Positions 9,220 to 18,528 of a stretch of DNA of 64,000 nt are shown here, piece by piece; within the stretch, counting starts at the first letter, position 1, and each line of letters opens with the position of its first letter. Below the pieces are notes generated by a model. That model was not told the DNA's origin. It worked only from the letters and a program-made list of their open reading frames with translations, and did no database searches. Position numbers and translations under genes: made by a program. Location: assembly GCA_003058495.1 (NCBI GenBank), contig QBVC01000024.1, forward strand, positions 62,001 to 126,000, given 5' to 3'. This DNA is from a gamma proteobacterium symbiont of Ctena orbiculata (GTDB lineage: Bacteria > Pseudomonadota > Gammaproteobacteria > Chromatiales > Chromatiaceae).

Positions 9220-9630
9220 CTAATCCCTTAAATACCTATCGTGACGGTGACTGGAGTATGCATCGTGAAAGGCAATATAGCGATCGATTCCGTTACTCAT
9301 GAATTCCCTGATCAAGTGACTGTTTTTGTCCAGCTTACGAGTCAAATGCCGATACTCGCTTCTCGACAGATAGCCATCCGCACGGTATTCCCTGGATAAT
9401 CGACTTATCTTGCGGTAGCGCTTTTTCAGTTTTCTTGCCTCTTTGTGGGTCAGTCTGTCTTTCTCGATACCGCGTTCGATCCTGTGATATTGACGATGCA
9501 GTCGCCGTTCTATTTTGCCTATCTTTCTCTCATGGCAATATTCACCATTATGACGATGGTCCGCGAATACAGGTGAGACCATAACAAGGCTGAGGGACAG
9601 GGCAATAAGAGTAGTACTGACAGTATTCAT
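9220..9630 (-). CDS. small basic secreted protein of unknown function
   Basis: A 136-residue protein with a clear signal peptide (cleavage probably after VFA, about residue 23). The mature part is very rich in Arg, Lys, His and Tyr and looks all-helical, with recurring segments around KIERRLHRQYHRIERGI, KLKKRYRKISRLS and YRHLTRKLDKNSH. It has a His-rich start (HRHNG) and end (SHRHDRYLRD), which could bind metal or nucleic acid, but no function can be assigned. It stands alone, with its promoter in the gap before the next rightward gene. Codon use looks ordinary. Confidence 0.7.
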   Translation of the reverse strand: MNTVSTTLIALSLSLVMVSPVFADHRHNGEYCHERKIGKIERRLHRQYHRIERGIEKDRLTHKEARKLKKRYRKISRLSREYRADGYLSRSEYRHLTRKLDKNSHLIREFMSNGIDRYIAFHDAYSSHRHDRYLRD

Positions 9631-9894
9631 GCTGATTTCTCCTGGGTTCGAATTTCACCAAAACTCAATTACAGGATATGCAGTGAATGCTGAACAAAAA
9701 CTGAATGGAGAAAATGTTCGAAAAACAATCTGCCGGGTTAAAAAGTGCCAATTCGATACTGGCACAGATCCACGCTATTCGATATCCTCATGACGGAATA
9801 TATATAGCGGGGAACGGATCGAACTGCCGATCTTACCTGATACACCACCGATAGTGGCTTTCCTTGCTTGCCGATGCTCCGAGGGACGGTTTGA

Positions 9895-10518
9895 ATGAAG
9901 TACGCTAGATTCTGTTTGTTGAGCCTCATCCTGTTCGGCTCCAGTTCCACCTTGATGGCGGAAACACGATATGTCACTGACGAACTGCAACTCTCCCTTT
10001 ATGAACTGATCAACTCCCAGGGAAAGCTCCTGAAGCGCCTCAATAGCGGTGATCAACTCGAACTGTTGGAACAGGAGGGTCTGTTCGCCAAGGTACGCGC
10101 CACGGATGGCACGGAAGGATGGACCAAGGCCGGCTTTCTGATCAAGGAAAAACCCGCGCGCACTCAATTGACCGAACTCCAGCAGCAACATGACGCACTG
10201 GCGCAGAAACTGGAACAAAGCGAGGCCGAGCTGCAGCGGTCCCGGGTTGATCTGGAGACGCTCAGGCAGCAGGAGCAACAAGCCAATGCAGAGTTGCGGG
10301 ATCAACTTGCAAACACTGAAGGCGTAGTGGCTGCACTCGATAGGATTCAGCAGGAAAACGAGGCGCTGCGCAACAGCCAAGACCGCATGAGCACCGCGAT
10401 TCCGTTTAACTGGGGATTGATCGCGGCGGGTATCGGCTTCGTACTGGGCCTGACCGCCGGAATTGCGCTATTCGACTACATCAGTCGAAGACGCCACGGC
10501 GGTTACCGTATCTACTAG
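9895..10518 (+). CDS. TIGR04211-type SH3 domain and coiled-coil membrane protein
   Basis: A 207-residue protein with a signal peptide (about 1-22) and a bacterial SH3 domain (about 25-85; RYVTDELQLSLYELINSQGKLLKRLNSGDQLELLE). A coiled coil of about 80 residues rich in Gln and Glu follows, and then a C-terminal transmembrane helix (about 168-190) with a short basic tail. This matches the TIGR04211 family related to E. coli YgiM. The protein would sit in the inner membrane with the SH3 domain outside, perhaps touching the cell wall. The molecular role is unknown. The neighbour downstream is convergent. Confidence 0.85.
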   Translation: MKYARFCLLSLILFGSSSTLMAETRYVTDELQLSLYELINSQGKLLKRLNSGDQLELLEQEGLFAKVRATDGTEGWTKAGFLIKEKPARTQLTELQQQHDALAQKLEQSEAELQRSRVDLETLRQQEQQANAELRDQLANTEGVVAALDRIQQENEALRNSQDRMSTAIPFNWGLIAAGIGFVLGLTAGIALFDYISRRRHGGYRIY

Positions 10519-10566
10519 CGCGCGTATAACGGGCAAACCTCTCGCGTGGCGGAAAAACCGAGTGGT

Positions 10567-11523
10567 TCAACACTCGATGGCGTACTTTTTCATGCGGTAG
10601 AGAAGGGTATCGCGACTGAGCCCCAGAAGTCTTGCGGCCTTGCTGCGGTTGCCGAAGGTCTTCACCAGTGCCTGTTCTATCAGACTGGCCTCCAGCTCAT
10701 CCATGTTAAGGCCCTGATCCGGAAGCAGAAAACGACCATTCTTGGCTGCATGCCCTGGGGCGCGCTGATGATCCGCGGAACGGCGAAACTCCTGGGGCAG
10801 GTTTTCCGGCTCGACGTTTCTGCCAGAAAACAGGATTAGCATACGCTCGGCGAAATTCTTGAGTTCTCTCACATTTCCCGGCCAATGATAGTTGTTCAGC
10901 AGCTTGAGAACGGCCTTGCCATAGGTGGGCGGGCGCAGCTTGTAGCTCGCCGCAAGCTCCGCCGTCAGACCTTTGAGGAGCAGATTCACATCGCCCTGAC
11001 GCTGCCTCAAGGGTGGTAATTCGAGGGGCACGACATGCAGGCGATAGTAGAGGTCGCGGCGAAAGCCTCCCTCCTCGATCAACTGGCCGAGATCACGGTT
11101 GGTGGCGGCAATCACCCGCACGTCAACCCGCTGGCTGTTCGCCCTGCCGACGGTCTGGCACTCTCCGGTCTCGAGAAATCGCAGCAGTTTTGCCTGAACC
11201 GACGGCGGAAGCTCACCGATCTCATCGAGAAACAGAGTTCCTCCATTCGCCGCCTGAACCTTGCCCAGGCTGTCGCTGGCAGCACCGGTAAACGCCCCCT
11301 TACGGTGGCCAAAGAGCTCACTTTCGGCCAGCTGGGTCGGTAGCGCCGCGCAGTTGACCGTAATCAAGGCCTTGTCCCGACGACGGCTGTTCCGGTGCAG
11401 CGCCTGCGCCAGCAGTTCCTTCCCCGTTCCGCTCTCACCGCTAACCAGTACCGTGGCGTCCGTCGCCGATACTATCCGCATCGCCCTTAGCAAGGACTGG
11501 AATTCAGGGGCCTTTCCTAACAT
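10567..11523 (-). CDS. sigma-54-dependent transcriptional activator without receiver domain
   Basis: A 318-residue activator consisting of an AAA+ domain and a Fis-type helix-turn-helix. Walker A is GESGTGKE, the sigma-54 contact loop is GAFTGA, Walker B is GGTLFLDEIGEL, and the arginine-finger region (FRRDLYYRLHVVPLELPPLRQR) is intact. The C-terminal HTH is NRSKAARLLGLSRDTLLYRMKKY. There is no N-terminal receiver or ligand domain, as in PspF, so activity is probably set by a partner protein or by amount. The ATG at 11523 is chosen because GGAGA lies 5 bases upstream; the open frame extends to 11634 without family support. The target genes are unknown. Confidence 0.88.
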   Translation of the reverse strand: MLGKAPEFQSLLRAMRIVSATDATVLVSGESGTGKELLAQALHRNSRRRDKALITVNCAALPTQLAESELFGHRKGAFTGAASDSLGKVQAANGGTLFLDEIGELPPSVQAKLLRFLETGECQTVGRANSQRVDVRVIAATNRDLGQLIEEGGFRRDLYYRLHVVPLELPPLRQRQGDVNLLLKGLTAELAASYKLRPPTYGKAVLKLLNNYHWPGNVRELKNFAERMLILFSGRNVEPENLPQEFRRSADHQRAPGHAAKNGRFLLPDQGLNMDELEASLIEQALVKTFGNRSKAARLLGLSRDTLLYRMKKYAIEC

Positions 11524-11639
11524 AACCGTCTCCACATCAAATCCCGCGTCATTGTAAAACAGTTTTTTAATTGAGGAAAATAGCCTGGGAACGAGGTTCT
11601 TCAAACAGCCGCCACTGCGCCCGGACGACTGCACGGAAA

Positions 11640-12560
11640 CTACTCAAACACTTCCTTCACAATCTCGAGAAACCGCTTCGCCTGGGGAGAGAGGAATTTG
11701 CCGCGGCGCAGCACGATTCCGTAGCTGCGATCGGGAAAATACTCGCCCAGGGGGATGGTCGCGATCTGCTCTTCCCCGGTAAGGCAGACGTCTGTGACGA
11801 TGGATATGCCGAGACCGATCTCGACATATTTCTTTATCACCTCCCAACCGCCGGCCTCCAGGGTAACGTTGTAGTTGGCGTTGTACTGCTTGAAAACCAG
11901 GTCGACCATGCGCCAGGTACTCAAATGATGGGGCGGCAGGATGAGGCCGTAGGGGCTGATATCATGCAGCTGTATCGACTCCTTTTTTGCCAGCGGATGA
12001 TCCAGCGGAGTGATCAATACCGGCGCGTAGTTGACCACGGGCTGGTAGGTGACATCGTCGGGAATCTCCAGCATCGAACCGATTGCGAGATCTGTCTCGT
12101 CCGCCCTCAACATCGCCATGCCGTCCCGCCCGGTCACATTGTGGAGCTTTACCCTTATCCCCGGATAGCGTTCGGCGAAAAGACGTATGGGTTCGGGGAG
12201 GATATAGAGAATGGTGGATTCACCCGCGGCGATATTCAATTCACCGCTCTCGAGCTTTCCACAGGAGGCGGCGAAGGTCTCCTGCAGTTTATCCATACCC
12301 TCCACCAGGGGCTGAGAGAGTTTGTAGAGGGTCTCTCCCTCCGGCGTCAGCTTGATCTTCGGCCCGCGCCGTTCGAAGAGGACAGTCTCCAGCTCACGTT
12401 CCAGTGCCTGGATCTGCAACGATACCGTGGGTTGGCTCAGGTAGAGCCTATCCGCCGCCTCACTGATCGAACCTGTCTGAGCCGCATGACAGAAGGCGCG
12501 CAGTTGCTTCAAGCGATTTTGCTTGTAGTGAATCTGTGGAGTTCCAGCCATGTCAGCCAT
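11640..12560 (-). CDS. LysR-type regulator of the CysB-like group
   Basis: A 306-residue LysR regulator. The N-terminal winged HTH is clear (LKQLRAFCHAAQTGSISEAADRLYLSQPTVSLQIQALERELETVLFERRG), followed by a two-lobed ligand domain with GGWEVIKKYVEIGLGISIVTD, a stretch shared with CysB-like members. CysB-type regulators usually sense acetylserine, sulfate or related sulfur compounds, but the effector here cannot be read from the sequence. The gene precedes the sigma-54 activator in the same direction with a gap of over 100 bases. The start could be ATG 12560 or ATG 12551; an earlier start would add an unlikely hydrophobic stretch. Confidence 0.85.
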   Translation of the reverse strand: MADMAGTPQIHYKQNRLKQLRAFCHAAQTGSISEAADRLYLSQPTVSLQIQALERELETVLFERRGPKIKLTPEGETLYKLSQPLVEGMDKLQETFAASCGKLESGELNIAAGESTILYILPEPIRLFAERYPGIRVKLHNVTGRDGMAMLRADETDLAIGSMLEIPDDVTYQPVVNYAPVLITPLDHPLAKKESIQLHDISPYGLILPPHHLSTWRMVDLVFKQYNANYNVTLEAGGWEVIKKYVEIGLGISIVTDVCLTGEEQIATIPLGEYFPDRSYGIVLRRGKFLSPQAKRFLEIVKEVFE

Positions 12561-12755
12561 CCGGTGAGTATTAAGTAAATCAATACTAGATGCAAAAGTC
12601 ACCAATAGCAATAATAAATACATCTAACCCGGGCGATCGACTCGCAATCATGCCGGAGATTTCGCTATTCTTACCCTGAACGGCAGCCACCCGGTAGATC
12701 AGGATGGAGGGATCGTTCCGACTTAATCTTCGGCTATAGAGTAAAAGAGGTATCC

Positions 12756-13094
12756 ATGCAGAAGCCCCAGCTGAAACAGAACCCGATGCATCAACTGCTA
12801 AAAGAGGGAAAAATCGAGGAGTTTAATCAACGCAGGGCCGCGGGTGAGCCCTGCGATCTACGCAATGCCGATCTGAGAGGTGTCGACTTGAGAGACCTGG
12901 ATGCGCGAAACCTGGATATGAGCGGGGCCTATCTGCGCCATGCCGACCTGCGCGGGCTAAACCTGAGCGAGACCAATCTCGAGGGCGCAAGCATCAACAG
13001 CGCAAAGATCTCCGGCACCTACTTCGCGTCCTCTCTCTCCGCCGAGGAGATCACCCTGTCCCTGGTACACGGTACCCGCCTGCGCAATCGTTGA
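12756..13094 (+). CDS. small pentapeptide-repeat protein
   Basis: A 112-residue protein. Residues 33-90 hold about ten A(D/N)LXX pentapeptide units (DLRNADLRGVDLRDLDARNLDMSGAYLRHADL and onward), which form a right-handed quadrilateral beta helix. The N-terminal 30 residues are a short charged helix. No signal peptide or enzyme motif is seen. Similar small proteins occur widely, and the few studied bind proteins such as DNA gyrase. No role can be assigned. The gene is transcribed alone, with an ATG at 12756 behind AAAAGAGGTA. Confidence 0.8.
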   Translation: MQKPQLKQNPMHQLLKEGKIEEFNQRRAAGEPCDLRNADLRGVDLRDLDARNLDMSGAYLRHADLRGLNLSETNLEGASINSAKISGTYFASSLSAEEITLSLVHGTRLRNR

Positions 13095-13143
13095 TCGGGT
13101 CAAACCATCCAGGGGGGTAAACGCCGGCGGTTAAGCATGACAA

Positions 13144-13258
13144 GTCCGCAAATGAACGCGAATGAACGCAAATAAAGAGAAAAATTAATTCTACTTTCCC
13201 AATGCCCAGGATCAATACATAACTCAGCATTTTTTTACATTTGCGTTCATTTGCGGAC
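13144..13258. repeat. palindromic intergenic repeat (MITE-like)
   Basis: The left arm 13144-13173 reads GTCCGCAAATGAACGC followed by a near-copy of its second half. The right arm 13239-13258 is the exact inverse of a 20-base version of the left arm. The arms bound a 115-base AT-rich element between the pentapeptide gene and tatC. The size, terminal inverted repeats and lack of an ORF fit a small non-autonomous element or REP-type repeat. Confidence 0.6.
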
Positions 13259-13289
13259 TGATTTTCTTAACAATATCAATGGTGATGGG

Positions 13290-14414
13290 CTAGTCGTCCG
13301 AATCGAGTTGGGCGAGGATGTTCCGCGCCACCACCCGTTGATCGGGATTACCCTCCTCGAGGATCTGATAGAGCAGTTCCCGGGCGCCATCCACATCCCC
13401 GTCGTCGCGCAACTTCTGCACCTGCTCGAGTTTGATCCTCACCCTGTCGACCTCTGCATCGCCCTCCTCCTGCTCGAGGGCCTCGATGGCATCCATTTCC
13501 GCCTCCATCTCATCATCCGTCATGGGTACGAAACGATCCGGGTCCACGTAGTCGGCCGCGGGATCGATCTCGCTGCCCACTGCCTCTTCCGTCGCCACCT
13601 CCTGCTGCCCACCCCCCTCGGTCGCGGCCGACACGGCGACCGCCGCATCGGCGCCGTCAGCGGAATCCGGCATGCGCTTGTTGACAAAGCCCTTCGAAAA
13701 GATGAGTCCAAGCTCAAACAACACCCACATGGGCAGTGCCAGCAGGGTCTGGGATATCACATCCGGCGGGGTCAGAAACATGCCGATCACGAATGCGCCG
13801 ACGATGACATAGGGACGCTTGTGGCGTAACTTCTGCGGTGTGGTGACCCCCATCCAGACCAGAATAATGGTGGCTATCGGCACCTCGAAGGCGACACCAA
13901 AGGCAAAAAAGAGGGTCATCACGAAGTCGAGATAACTCCCCATGTCGGTCGCCACCTCGACACCATCCGGGGCTGTACCCGCGAGAAAGGTGAATACCAG
14001 GGGAAAGACCACGAAATAGGCGAAGGCCATGCCGAGGTAGAAGAGCAGGGTGCTTGAGACCAGCAGGGGCATTACCAGCCGTTTTTCATGGCGATAGAGA
14101 CCGGGGGCCACAAAGGCCCAGAACTGATAGAGAATGAAGGGAACGGCGATGAATATGGCCAGCTGCAGGCTCAGTTTAAAGGGTATGAGAAAGGGATCGA
14201 TGGGCTTTGTGGAGATCATGGTGCTGCCTTCCGGCAGCGCTGCCCGCATCGGCCCCGCAATGGCGCTGTAGAGATCGTTGGCGAAAGGAAACAGCACCAG
14301 GAACACCGCCAGCACAACCAGGACCATGCGCAACACCCGGTCGCGCAGTTCGATCAAATGGGAGACCAGGGGTTGTTCCTTGGCTGTGGAATCGGGGATC
14401 TGTTCTGCCGACAT
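13290..14414 (-). CDS. tatC: twin-arginine translocase subunit TatC with long acidic C-terminal tail
   Basis: A 374-residue protein. About 250 residues form the six-helix TatC core that binds twin-arginine signal peptides: [17 protein letters not shown] at the start, [14 protein letters not shown], and the conserved Glu region FGVAFEVP. TatC is normally about 240-260 residues. The extra 120 residues are acidic and linker-like, then end in a helical segment ([50 protein letters not shown]) that resembles the C-terminal domain of FimV. It is the last gene of the leftward his-tat run and starts 2 bases after the tatB stop. The core call is certain; the tail homology is by eye. Confidence 0.95.
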   Translation of the reverse strand: MSAEQIPDSTAKEQPLVSHLIELRDRVLRMVLVVLAVFLVLFPFANDLYSAIAGPMRAALPEGSTMISTKPIDPFLIPFKLSLQLAIFIAVPFILYQFWAFVAPGLYRHEKRLVMPLLVSSTLLFYLGMAFAYFVVFPLVFTFLAGTAPDGVEVATDMGSYLDFVMTLFFAFGVAFEVPIATIILVWMGVTTPQKLRHKRPYVIVGAFVIGMFLTPPDVISQTLLALPMWVLFELGLIFSKGFVNKRMPDSADGADAAVAVSAATEGGGQQEVATEEAVGSEIDPAADYVDPDRFVPMTDDEMEAEMDAIEALEQEEGDAEVDRVRIKLEQVQKLRDDGDVDGARELLYQILEEGNPDQRVVARNILAQLDSDD

Positions 14415-14416
14415 CG

Positions 14417-14761
14417 CTATTGACTGGTTTTGCTGTCGGAGTTGGATTGATTGTCGAGAGCCTCCTGACCCTCCTTCACCTGTTGGCTCGCTTCCTGTTT
14501 GATCTCATTGAGATCACTCCGGGTCTCTTCCACGATCTCATGCACCGGATTGGCGAGGGTGGCCTGTTTCTCGATGATCTCCTTGAGCTCCTCGGCCTTG
14601 ATCTCTCTATCGATATCCGCCTTCACATTGGCGATGAAGCGGCGCCCACGACCCAGCCAGAGGCCGGCGGTACGCGCAACCTTCGGCAGGCGCTCGGGAC
14701 CGATCACTATCAATGCCACCAGTGCGATGATTGTCAGTTCCCAGAAACCGACGTCAAACAT
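14417..14761 (-). CDS. tatB: twin-arginine translocase subunit TatB
   Basis: A 114-residue protein with the TatB N-terminus ([42 protein letters not shown]): one membrane helix with a Glu near its start, the GPERLP hinge and an amphipathic helix. A charged, probably disordered tail follows. With TatC it forms the receptor for folded proteins carrying RR signal peptides. It lies between tatA and tatC in the same direction. The conserved FDVGF start and tail length separate it from TatA. Confidence 0.95.
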   Translation of the reverse strand: MFDVGFWELTIIALVALIVIGPERLPKVARTAGLWLGRGRRFIANVKADIDREIKAEELKEIIEKQATLANPVHEIVEETRSDLNEIKQEASQQVKEGQEALDNQSNSDSKTSQ

Positions 14762-14800
14762 GGCGTCTTTCCATCAGCATAGTTGTCGCGACCGCAGGCT

Positions 14801-15043
14801 TCAGCTCTTGTCACTCTCCTTGGAGGTGACCTCGCCATCGACCACGGTGCCTGACTCAGACTTTTCGATCTGTTCCTGCTGCTTGTCGTTGGCCTTTTCA
14901 CCCTCGGACATCGATTTTTTAAAGCCCTTGATGGCGCCGCCCAGATCGGCGCCGATGTTTTTCAGTCGCTTGGTACCGAACAACAGCAGGACAATGACGA
15001 GAATAATCAACAATTGCCAGATACTGATACCACCAAAACCCAT
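14801..15043 (-). CDS. tatA: twin-arginine translocase pore subunit TatA
   Basis: An 80-residue protein: [45 protein letters not shown] is the typical TatA membrane helix, FGTKRL hinge and amphipathic helix, followed by a charged tail. TatA subunits assemble on TatBC to let folded proteins cross the inner membrane. The ATG at 15043 is chosen because GGAGAAG sits 3 bases upstream; a GTG four codons earlier would overlap that ribosome site. It follows hisE by about 150 bases, the usual order in gammaproteobacteria. Confidence 0.95.
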   Translation of the reverse strand: MGFGGISIWQLLIILVIVLLLFGTKRLKNIGADLGGAIKGFKKSMSEGEKANDKQQEQIEKSESGTVVDGEVTSKESDKS

Positions 15044-15199
15044 AATCTTCTCCACTCACCGGCCTGGCCGGTTTCTCACTGCCGCCTGAAACCGCGGCTT
15101 CAGGCTCAATTCTGTTTGTCAATCAGCCCTGTAAGGAACCCAACAGAGCCTTACCATGTCAGGGATCATACCCCAGATAACGACTCCCTGTCTCCCGCG

Positions 15200-15517
15200 C
15201 TAATCGACCCTTTGCGCCTTCTCCTCAAGCCCGGAGAGGCCGAAACGGCGCTCGAGCTCCCTCAGCACATGCGCCGGACCCAATCCTTGATGCGCCAACA
15301 GCACCAGGGTGTGAAACCAGAGATCGGCGGTCTCATAGACAACCTTCTCCGCATCCCCGTCCTTGGCCGCCATCACCGTCTCGGTCGCCTCTTCACCGAT
15401 CTTTTTCAGGATCGCATCGAGTCCCTTGGCGTAGAGTTTCGCCACATAAGAGCTGTCGGGATCCGCCTGTTTTCGCTGTTCCAGCACCTGGGCCAGTTGT
15501 TGCAATACATCGCTCAT
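15200..15517 (-). CDS. hisE: phosphoribosyl-ATP pyrophosphatase
   Basis: A 105-residue all-helical enzyme of histidine synthesis that removes pyrophosphate from phosphoribosyl-ATP (step 2). The family pattern is clear: [35 protein letters not shown] and [20 protein letters not shown], with the Glu and Asp residues that bind Mg. It is a separate gene here, not fused to hisI as in E. coli. It follows hisI after a 320-base interval that is filled by a repeat-like element. Confidence 0.95.
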   Translation of the reverse strand: MSDVLQQLAQVLEQRKQADPDSSYVAKLYAKGLDAILKKIGEEATETVMAAKDGDAEKVVYETADLWFHTLVLLAHQGLGPAHVLRELERRFGLSGLEEKAQRVD

Positions 15518-15841
15518 GTTGAATCCTTAGACCATTTAATTTCTGCCCGGTTACCATGCTACTCAGCTATTGCTCACACAACCTCTAAAAAAGTTCTGAG
15601 TTTTCAGTTATGAGTTTTGAGTTGACATGTTCGCTTCGCTCACAGCCTGTTAGGTTCTCTTAGCCCTAATGCAATCGCGGTTTCAGAAGCAAGGAGCGTC
15701 ATGGGAATCGCCTGTACAAACAGATACAACTTAAAACTCATAACTGTAAACTCAAAATATTTCAGCAGTTTCCACAATTCTTACAACCCGCCCCTTTGAC
15801 AGGGCATGATGGGGCATCTAGGTGGATATGCTGAAATCCGC
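15518..15841. repeat. inverted-repeat element filling the hisE-hisI gap
   Basis: This 324-base stretch has no gene. Bases 15605-15624 and 15727-15746 are inverse copies with one mismatch in 20. The section next to the right arm (15749-15811, through TTTCCACA and TTCTTAC to GATGGGG) has a diverged second copy between nhaD2 and prk (50736-50805). This looks like a mobile or REP-type intergenic element inserted in the his operon. Confidence 0.6.
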
Positions 15842-16222
15842 CTATTTGTAGATCTCCCCGGGATCTTTCAGCACCGGCAGGATCTCCACCCACTCATCGC
15901 CCTGCAGTTCACGAAAGAAGCAGTTATGCCTGCCGGTATGACAGGCGATGCCCCCCTTCTGCTCCACCTCCAGCAGGATCGCGTCACCATCGCAATCGAT
16001 GCGGATCGACTTCACCCGCTGCTGATGCCCCGACTCCTCGCCTTTATGCCAAAGCTTCTGTCTGGAGCGGGACCAGTAGACCACATGTCCGCTCTCCCTG
16101 GTGAGGCGCAGCGCCTCCTCGTTCATCCAGGCCATCATCAGCAGCTTGCCGCTGCCGGACTCCTGCGCGATAGCCGCCACCAGACCGTCGGAATCCCATT
16201 TCACCGCGTCGAGCCAGCTCAC
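15842..16222 (-). CDS. hisI: phosphoribosyl-AMP cyclohydrolase
   Basis: A 126-residue enzyme that opens the purine ring of phosphoribosyl-AMP (histidine synthesis step 3). Family motifs are present: [60 protein letters not shown]. The Asp-Cys-Asp and Cys-His residues bind Zn and Mg. Its start overlaps the hisF stop by four bases, so translation is probably coupled. Confidence 0.96.
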   Translation of the reverse strand: MSWLDAVKWDSDGLVAAIAQESGSGKLLMMAWMNEEALRLTRESGHVVYWSRSRQKLWHKGEESGHQQRVKSIRIDCDGDAILLEVEQKGGIACHTGRHNCFFRELQGDEWVEILPVLKDPGEIYK

Positions 16223-16989
16223 AATCTCACCTCGATTCCGTTATCCTGCATGTAGTGCTTGGCTTCACCGACCGTATACTCGGCGAAGTGAAAGATGCTC
16301 GCCGCCAACACCGCATCCGCGCCACCCTGCTTCACGCCGTCCACCAGATGCTGCAGATTGCCGACGCCCCCCGAAGCGATCACCGGAATCGGCACCGCAT
16401 CGACGATTGCCCGGGTAAGGGCATTGTCGAATCCGATCCTGGTGCCATCCCGGTCCATGCTGGTGAGCAGGATCTCCCCCGCCCCGTAGTCGCTCATGCG
16501 CCGCGCCCACTCGATGGCATCGAGTCCGGTAGGCTTGCGCCCGCCATGGGTGAAGATCTCCCATTTCAGCGGCTCGCCCTCCGCGCTCACCTGCTTGGCA
16601 TCGATGGCAACCACGATGCATTGCGACCCGAATCGCTCGGTGGCCTGTTTGACAAACTCCGGGTTGAACACCGCGGCGGTGTTGATGGCCACCTTGTCGG
16701 CGCCCGCATTGAGCATGCGCCGGATATCCTCCGCGGTGCGAATACCGCCGCCGACGGTCAAGGGGATAAAGACCTCGCTGGCCACATCCTCGACCACGTG
16801 AACGATGGTCTCGCGGTCGTCCGAGCTGGCGGTGATATCGAGGAAGGTGATCTCGTCGGCACCCTCCTCGTTATAGCGCCGCGCCACCTCCACCGGATCA
16901 CCGGCATCGCGGATATCGACGAATTTCACGCCCTTGACCACACGGCCGGCATCCACGTCGAGGCAGGGAATGATGCGTTTGGCTAACAT
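16219..16989 (-). CDS. hisF: imidazole glycerol phosphate synthase cyclase subunit
   Basis: A 256-residue TIM-barrel protein that, with HisH, closes the imidazole ring and releases AICAR. It has the usual start [23 protein letters not shown] with catalytic Asp11, the central VAIDAK strand with the second catalytic Asp (about residue 130), and phosphate-binding loops ([26 protein letters not shown]). The length is standard. The gene lies between hisA and hisI; the gap to hisA carries a palindromic repeat. Confidence 0.97.
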   Translation of the reverse strand: MLAKRIIPCLDVDAGRVVKGVKFVDIRDAGDPVEVARRYNEEGADEITFLDITASSDDRETIVHVVEDVASEVFIPLTVGGGIRTAEDIRRMLNAGADKVAINTAAVFNPEFVKQATERFGSQCIVVAIDAKQVSAEGEPLKWEIFTHGGRKPTGLDAIEWARRMSDYGAGEILLTSMDRDGTRIGFDNALTRAIVDAVPIPVIASGGVGNLQHLVDGVKQGGADAVLAASIFHFAEYTVGEAKHYMQDNGIEVRL

Positions 16990-16997
16990 ATATCTCT

Positions 16998-17110
16998 AAT
17001 TTTGAATTGTGAATTTTGAATTATGAATTGTGGTGCTCGCTTACGCGAGCGATTTGATTTAAATAGGCGTGCGCGCAGCGCACTCGACTTAATACACAAT
17101 TCACAATTAT
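16998..17110. repeat. palindromic element between hisF and hisA
   Basis: AT-rich arms made of AATT-TTGAATT-type units (16998-17032) and an inverse CACAATT repeat (17095-17110) surround two GC-rich hairpins, GCTCGC-TTA-CGCGAGC (17034-17050) and GTGCGC/GCGCAC (about 17069-17083). The right arm supplies the TAA stop of hisA (17107-17109). It looks like a small inserted element that the operon tolerates. Confidence 0.55.
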
Positions 17111-17844
17111 CCCGATATTTCGTCGGCCAGCTTCTGGCCCTCGGCCAGGTCGAGGGTGCCCTCATAGATGGCCCGACCGGTTATCGCACCCATGATATTG
17201 GTCGTCTCCGCCCTGCACAGCATCTCGATGTCACCGATATGGGTGATGCCGCCGGAGGCGATCACCGGCGTGGAGACCGCATTCGCCAAAGCGGCCGTGG
17301 CTTCGATATTGGGGCCGGAGAGCATACCGTCGCGCCCGATATCGGTGTAGACGATGGCGGAGATGCCGTCATCCTCGAAGCGTCTTGCCAACTCGGTCAC
17401 CTCCTGGTCGGTGACCTCGGCCCAGCCGTTGATCGCAACCTTACCCGATACCGCATCGAGACCCACAATGACATGCCCGGGAAAGGCCTTGCAGGCCCGG
17501 TTCACGAACGCCGGCTCTTTCACCGCCTGGGTGCCGATGATGCAGTAACCGACACCCGCCCGCAGATAGGCCTCGATGGTAGCCTCGTCGCGAATCCCGC
17601 CTCCCACCTGAATCGGCACATCCGGATAGGCGCCGGCGATGGCGCGAATCGCATTGCCGTTCACCGGCTCGCCGGCAAAGGCGCCGTTGAGATCGACCAG
17701 GTGGAGTCGCCTTGCCCCCGCATCGATCCAGCGTGCCGCCATCTCCAGCGGGTTGTCCGAAAACACGGTGTCGTCCTCCATGCGACCTTGGCGCAGGCGT
17801 ACGCACTGGCCATCCTTGAGATCAATAGCAGGTATCAACAGCAC
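17107..17844 (-). CDS. hisA: ProFAR isomerase
   Basis: A 245-residue TIM barrel that isomerises the ribose of ProFAR to PRFAR (histidine synthesis step 4). It starts [20 protein letters not shown] with catalytic Asp8, has the [11 protein letters not shown] and [12 protein letters not shown] phosphate loops, and carries the second catalytic Asp in [11 protein letters not shown]. It is similar in fold to HisF. It lies between hisH and hisF. The stop codon falls within a palindromic repeat, so the last residues may differ slightly from relatives. Confidence 0.97.
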   Translation of the reverse strand: MLLIPAIDLKDGQCVRLRQGRMEDDTVFSDNPLEMAARWIDAGARRLHLVDLNGAFAGEPVNGNAIRAIAGAYPDVPIQVGGGIRDEATIEAYLRAGVGYCIIGTQAVKEPAFVNRACKAFPGHVIVGLDAVSGKVAINGWAEVTDQEVTELARRFEDDGISAIVYTDIGRDGMLSGPNIEATAALANAVSTPVIASGGITHIGDIEMLCRAETTNIMGAITGRAIYEGTLDLAEGQKLADEISG

Positions 17845-17868
17845 GATTAACTTCCCGAATCTGTGAGG

Positions 17869-18510
17869 TTAGACAGTCCAATTTAGAAAATTCCGCAGCA
17901 GTTGCAAACCCGCGTCGGCGCTCTTTTCAGGATGAAACTGCACCGCAAACAGGTTTCCTTCCGCGATCGCACTGGCAAAGCTGACGCCATAATCCGTCGT
18001 CGCCGCCACCAGTTCCTGTTGCGCCGGATCCACATAGTAGCTGTGGACGAAATAGAAACGGCTCTCCTGCGCTATCCCCTGCCACAGGGGATGTCCGTAG
18101 CCCTGACGCACCCGGTTCCATCCCATATGGGGTATTTTCAAGGCCTCCCCGTCGGGGGCGGTGCCGCCCGGGAAGCGCCGCACCCGACCCGCGATCAGAC
18201 CCATCAACTTGGTACCCTGGTTCTCTTCGCTGAATTCGAGCAGAACCTGCTGCCCCATGCAGATGCCGAGAAAGGGCTTGCTCTGTGCGGCATCCACTAC
18301 CGCGCGATTGAGATGGTGATGGGAGATCGCCGCCATACAGTCCCGGGCGGCACCCTGCCCGGGGAATATGATCCTGTCGGATGCCGCTATCAGCCCGGGA
18401 TCGTCGGTCACCAGCACCTCATCTTTATCATCCGCCACATGTTCCACCGCCTTGGCGACGGAACGCAGATTCCCCATACCGTAGTCGATCACGGTGACGC
18501 GTTGTGCCAT
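17869..18510 (-). CDS. hisH: imidazole glycerol phosphate synthase glutaminase subunit
   Basis: A 213-residue class I glutamine amidotransferase that feeds ammonia to HisF. The nucleophile Cys is in PFLGICMGQQVLLEFSEE, and the His and Glu of the triad are in FAVQFHPEKSADAG. The start VTVIDYGMGNLRSV and oxyanion strand PGQGAARDCM are typical. It lies between hisB and hisA, and would bind HisF as a heterodimer. Confidence 0.97.
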   Translation of the reverse strand: MAQRVTVIDYGMGNLRSVAKAVEHVADDKDEVLVTDDPGLIAASDRIIFPGQGAARDCMAAISHHHLNRAVVDAAQSKPFLGICMGQQVLLEFSEENQGTKLMGLIAGRVRRFPGGTAPDGEALKIPHMGWNRVRQGYGHPLWQGIAQESRFYFVHSYYVDPAQQELVAATTDYGVSFASAIAEGNLFAVQFHPEKSADAGLQLLRNFLNWTV

Positions 18511-18528
18511 CTCTACACCTGTGAAGCG

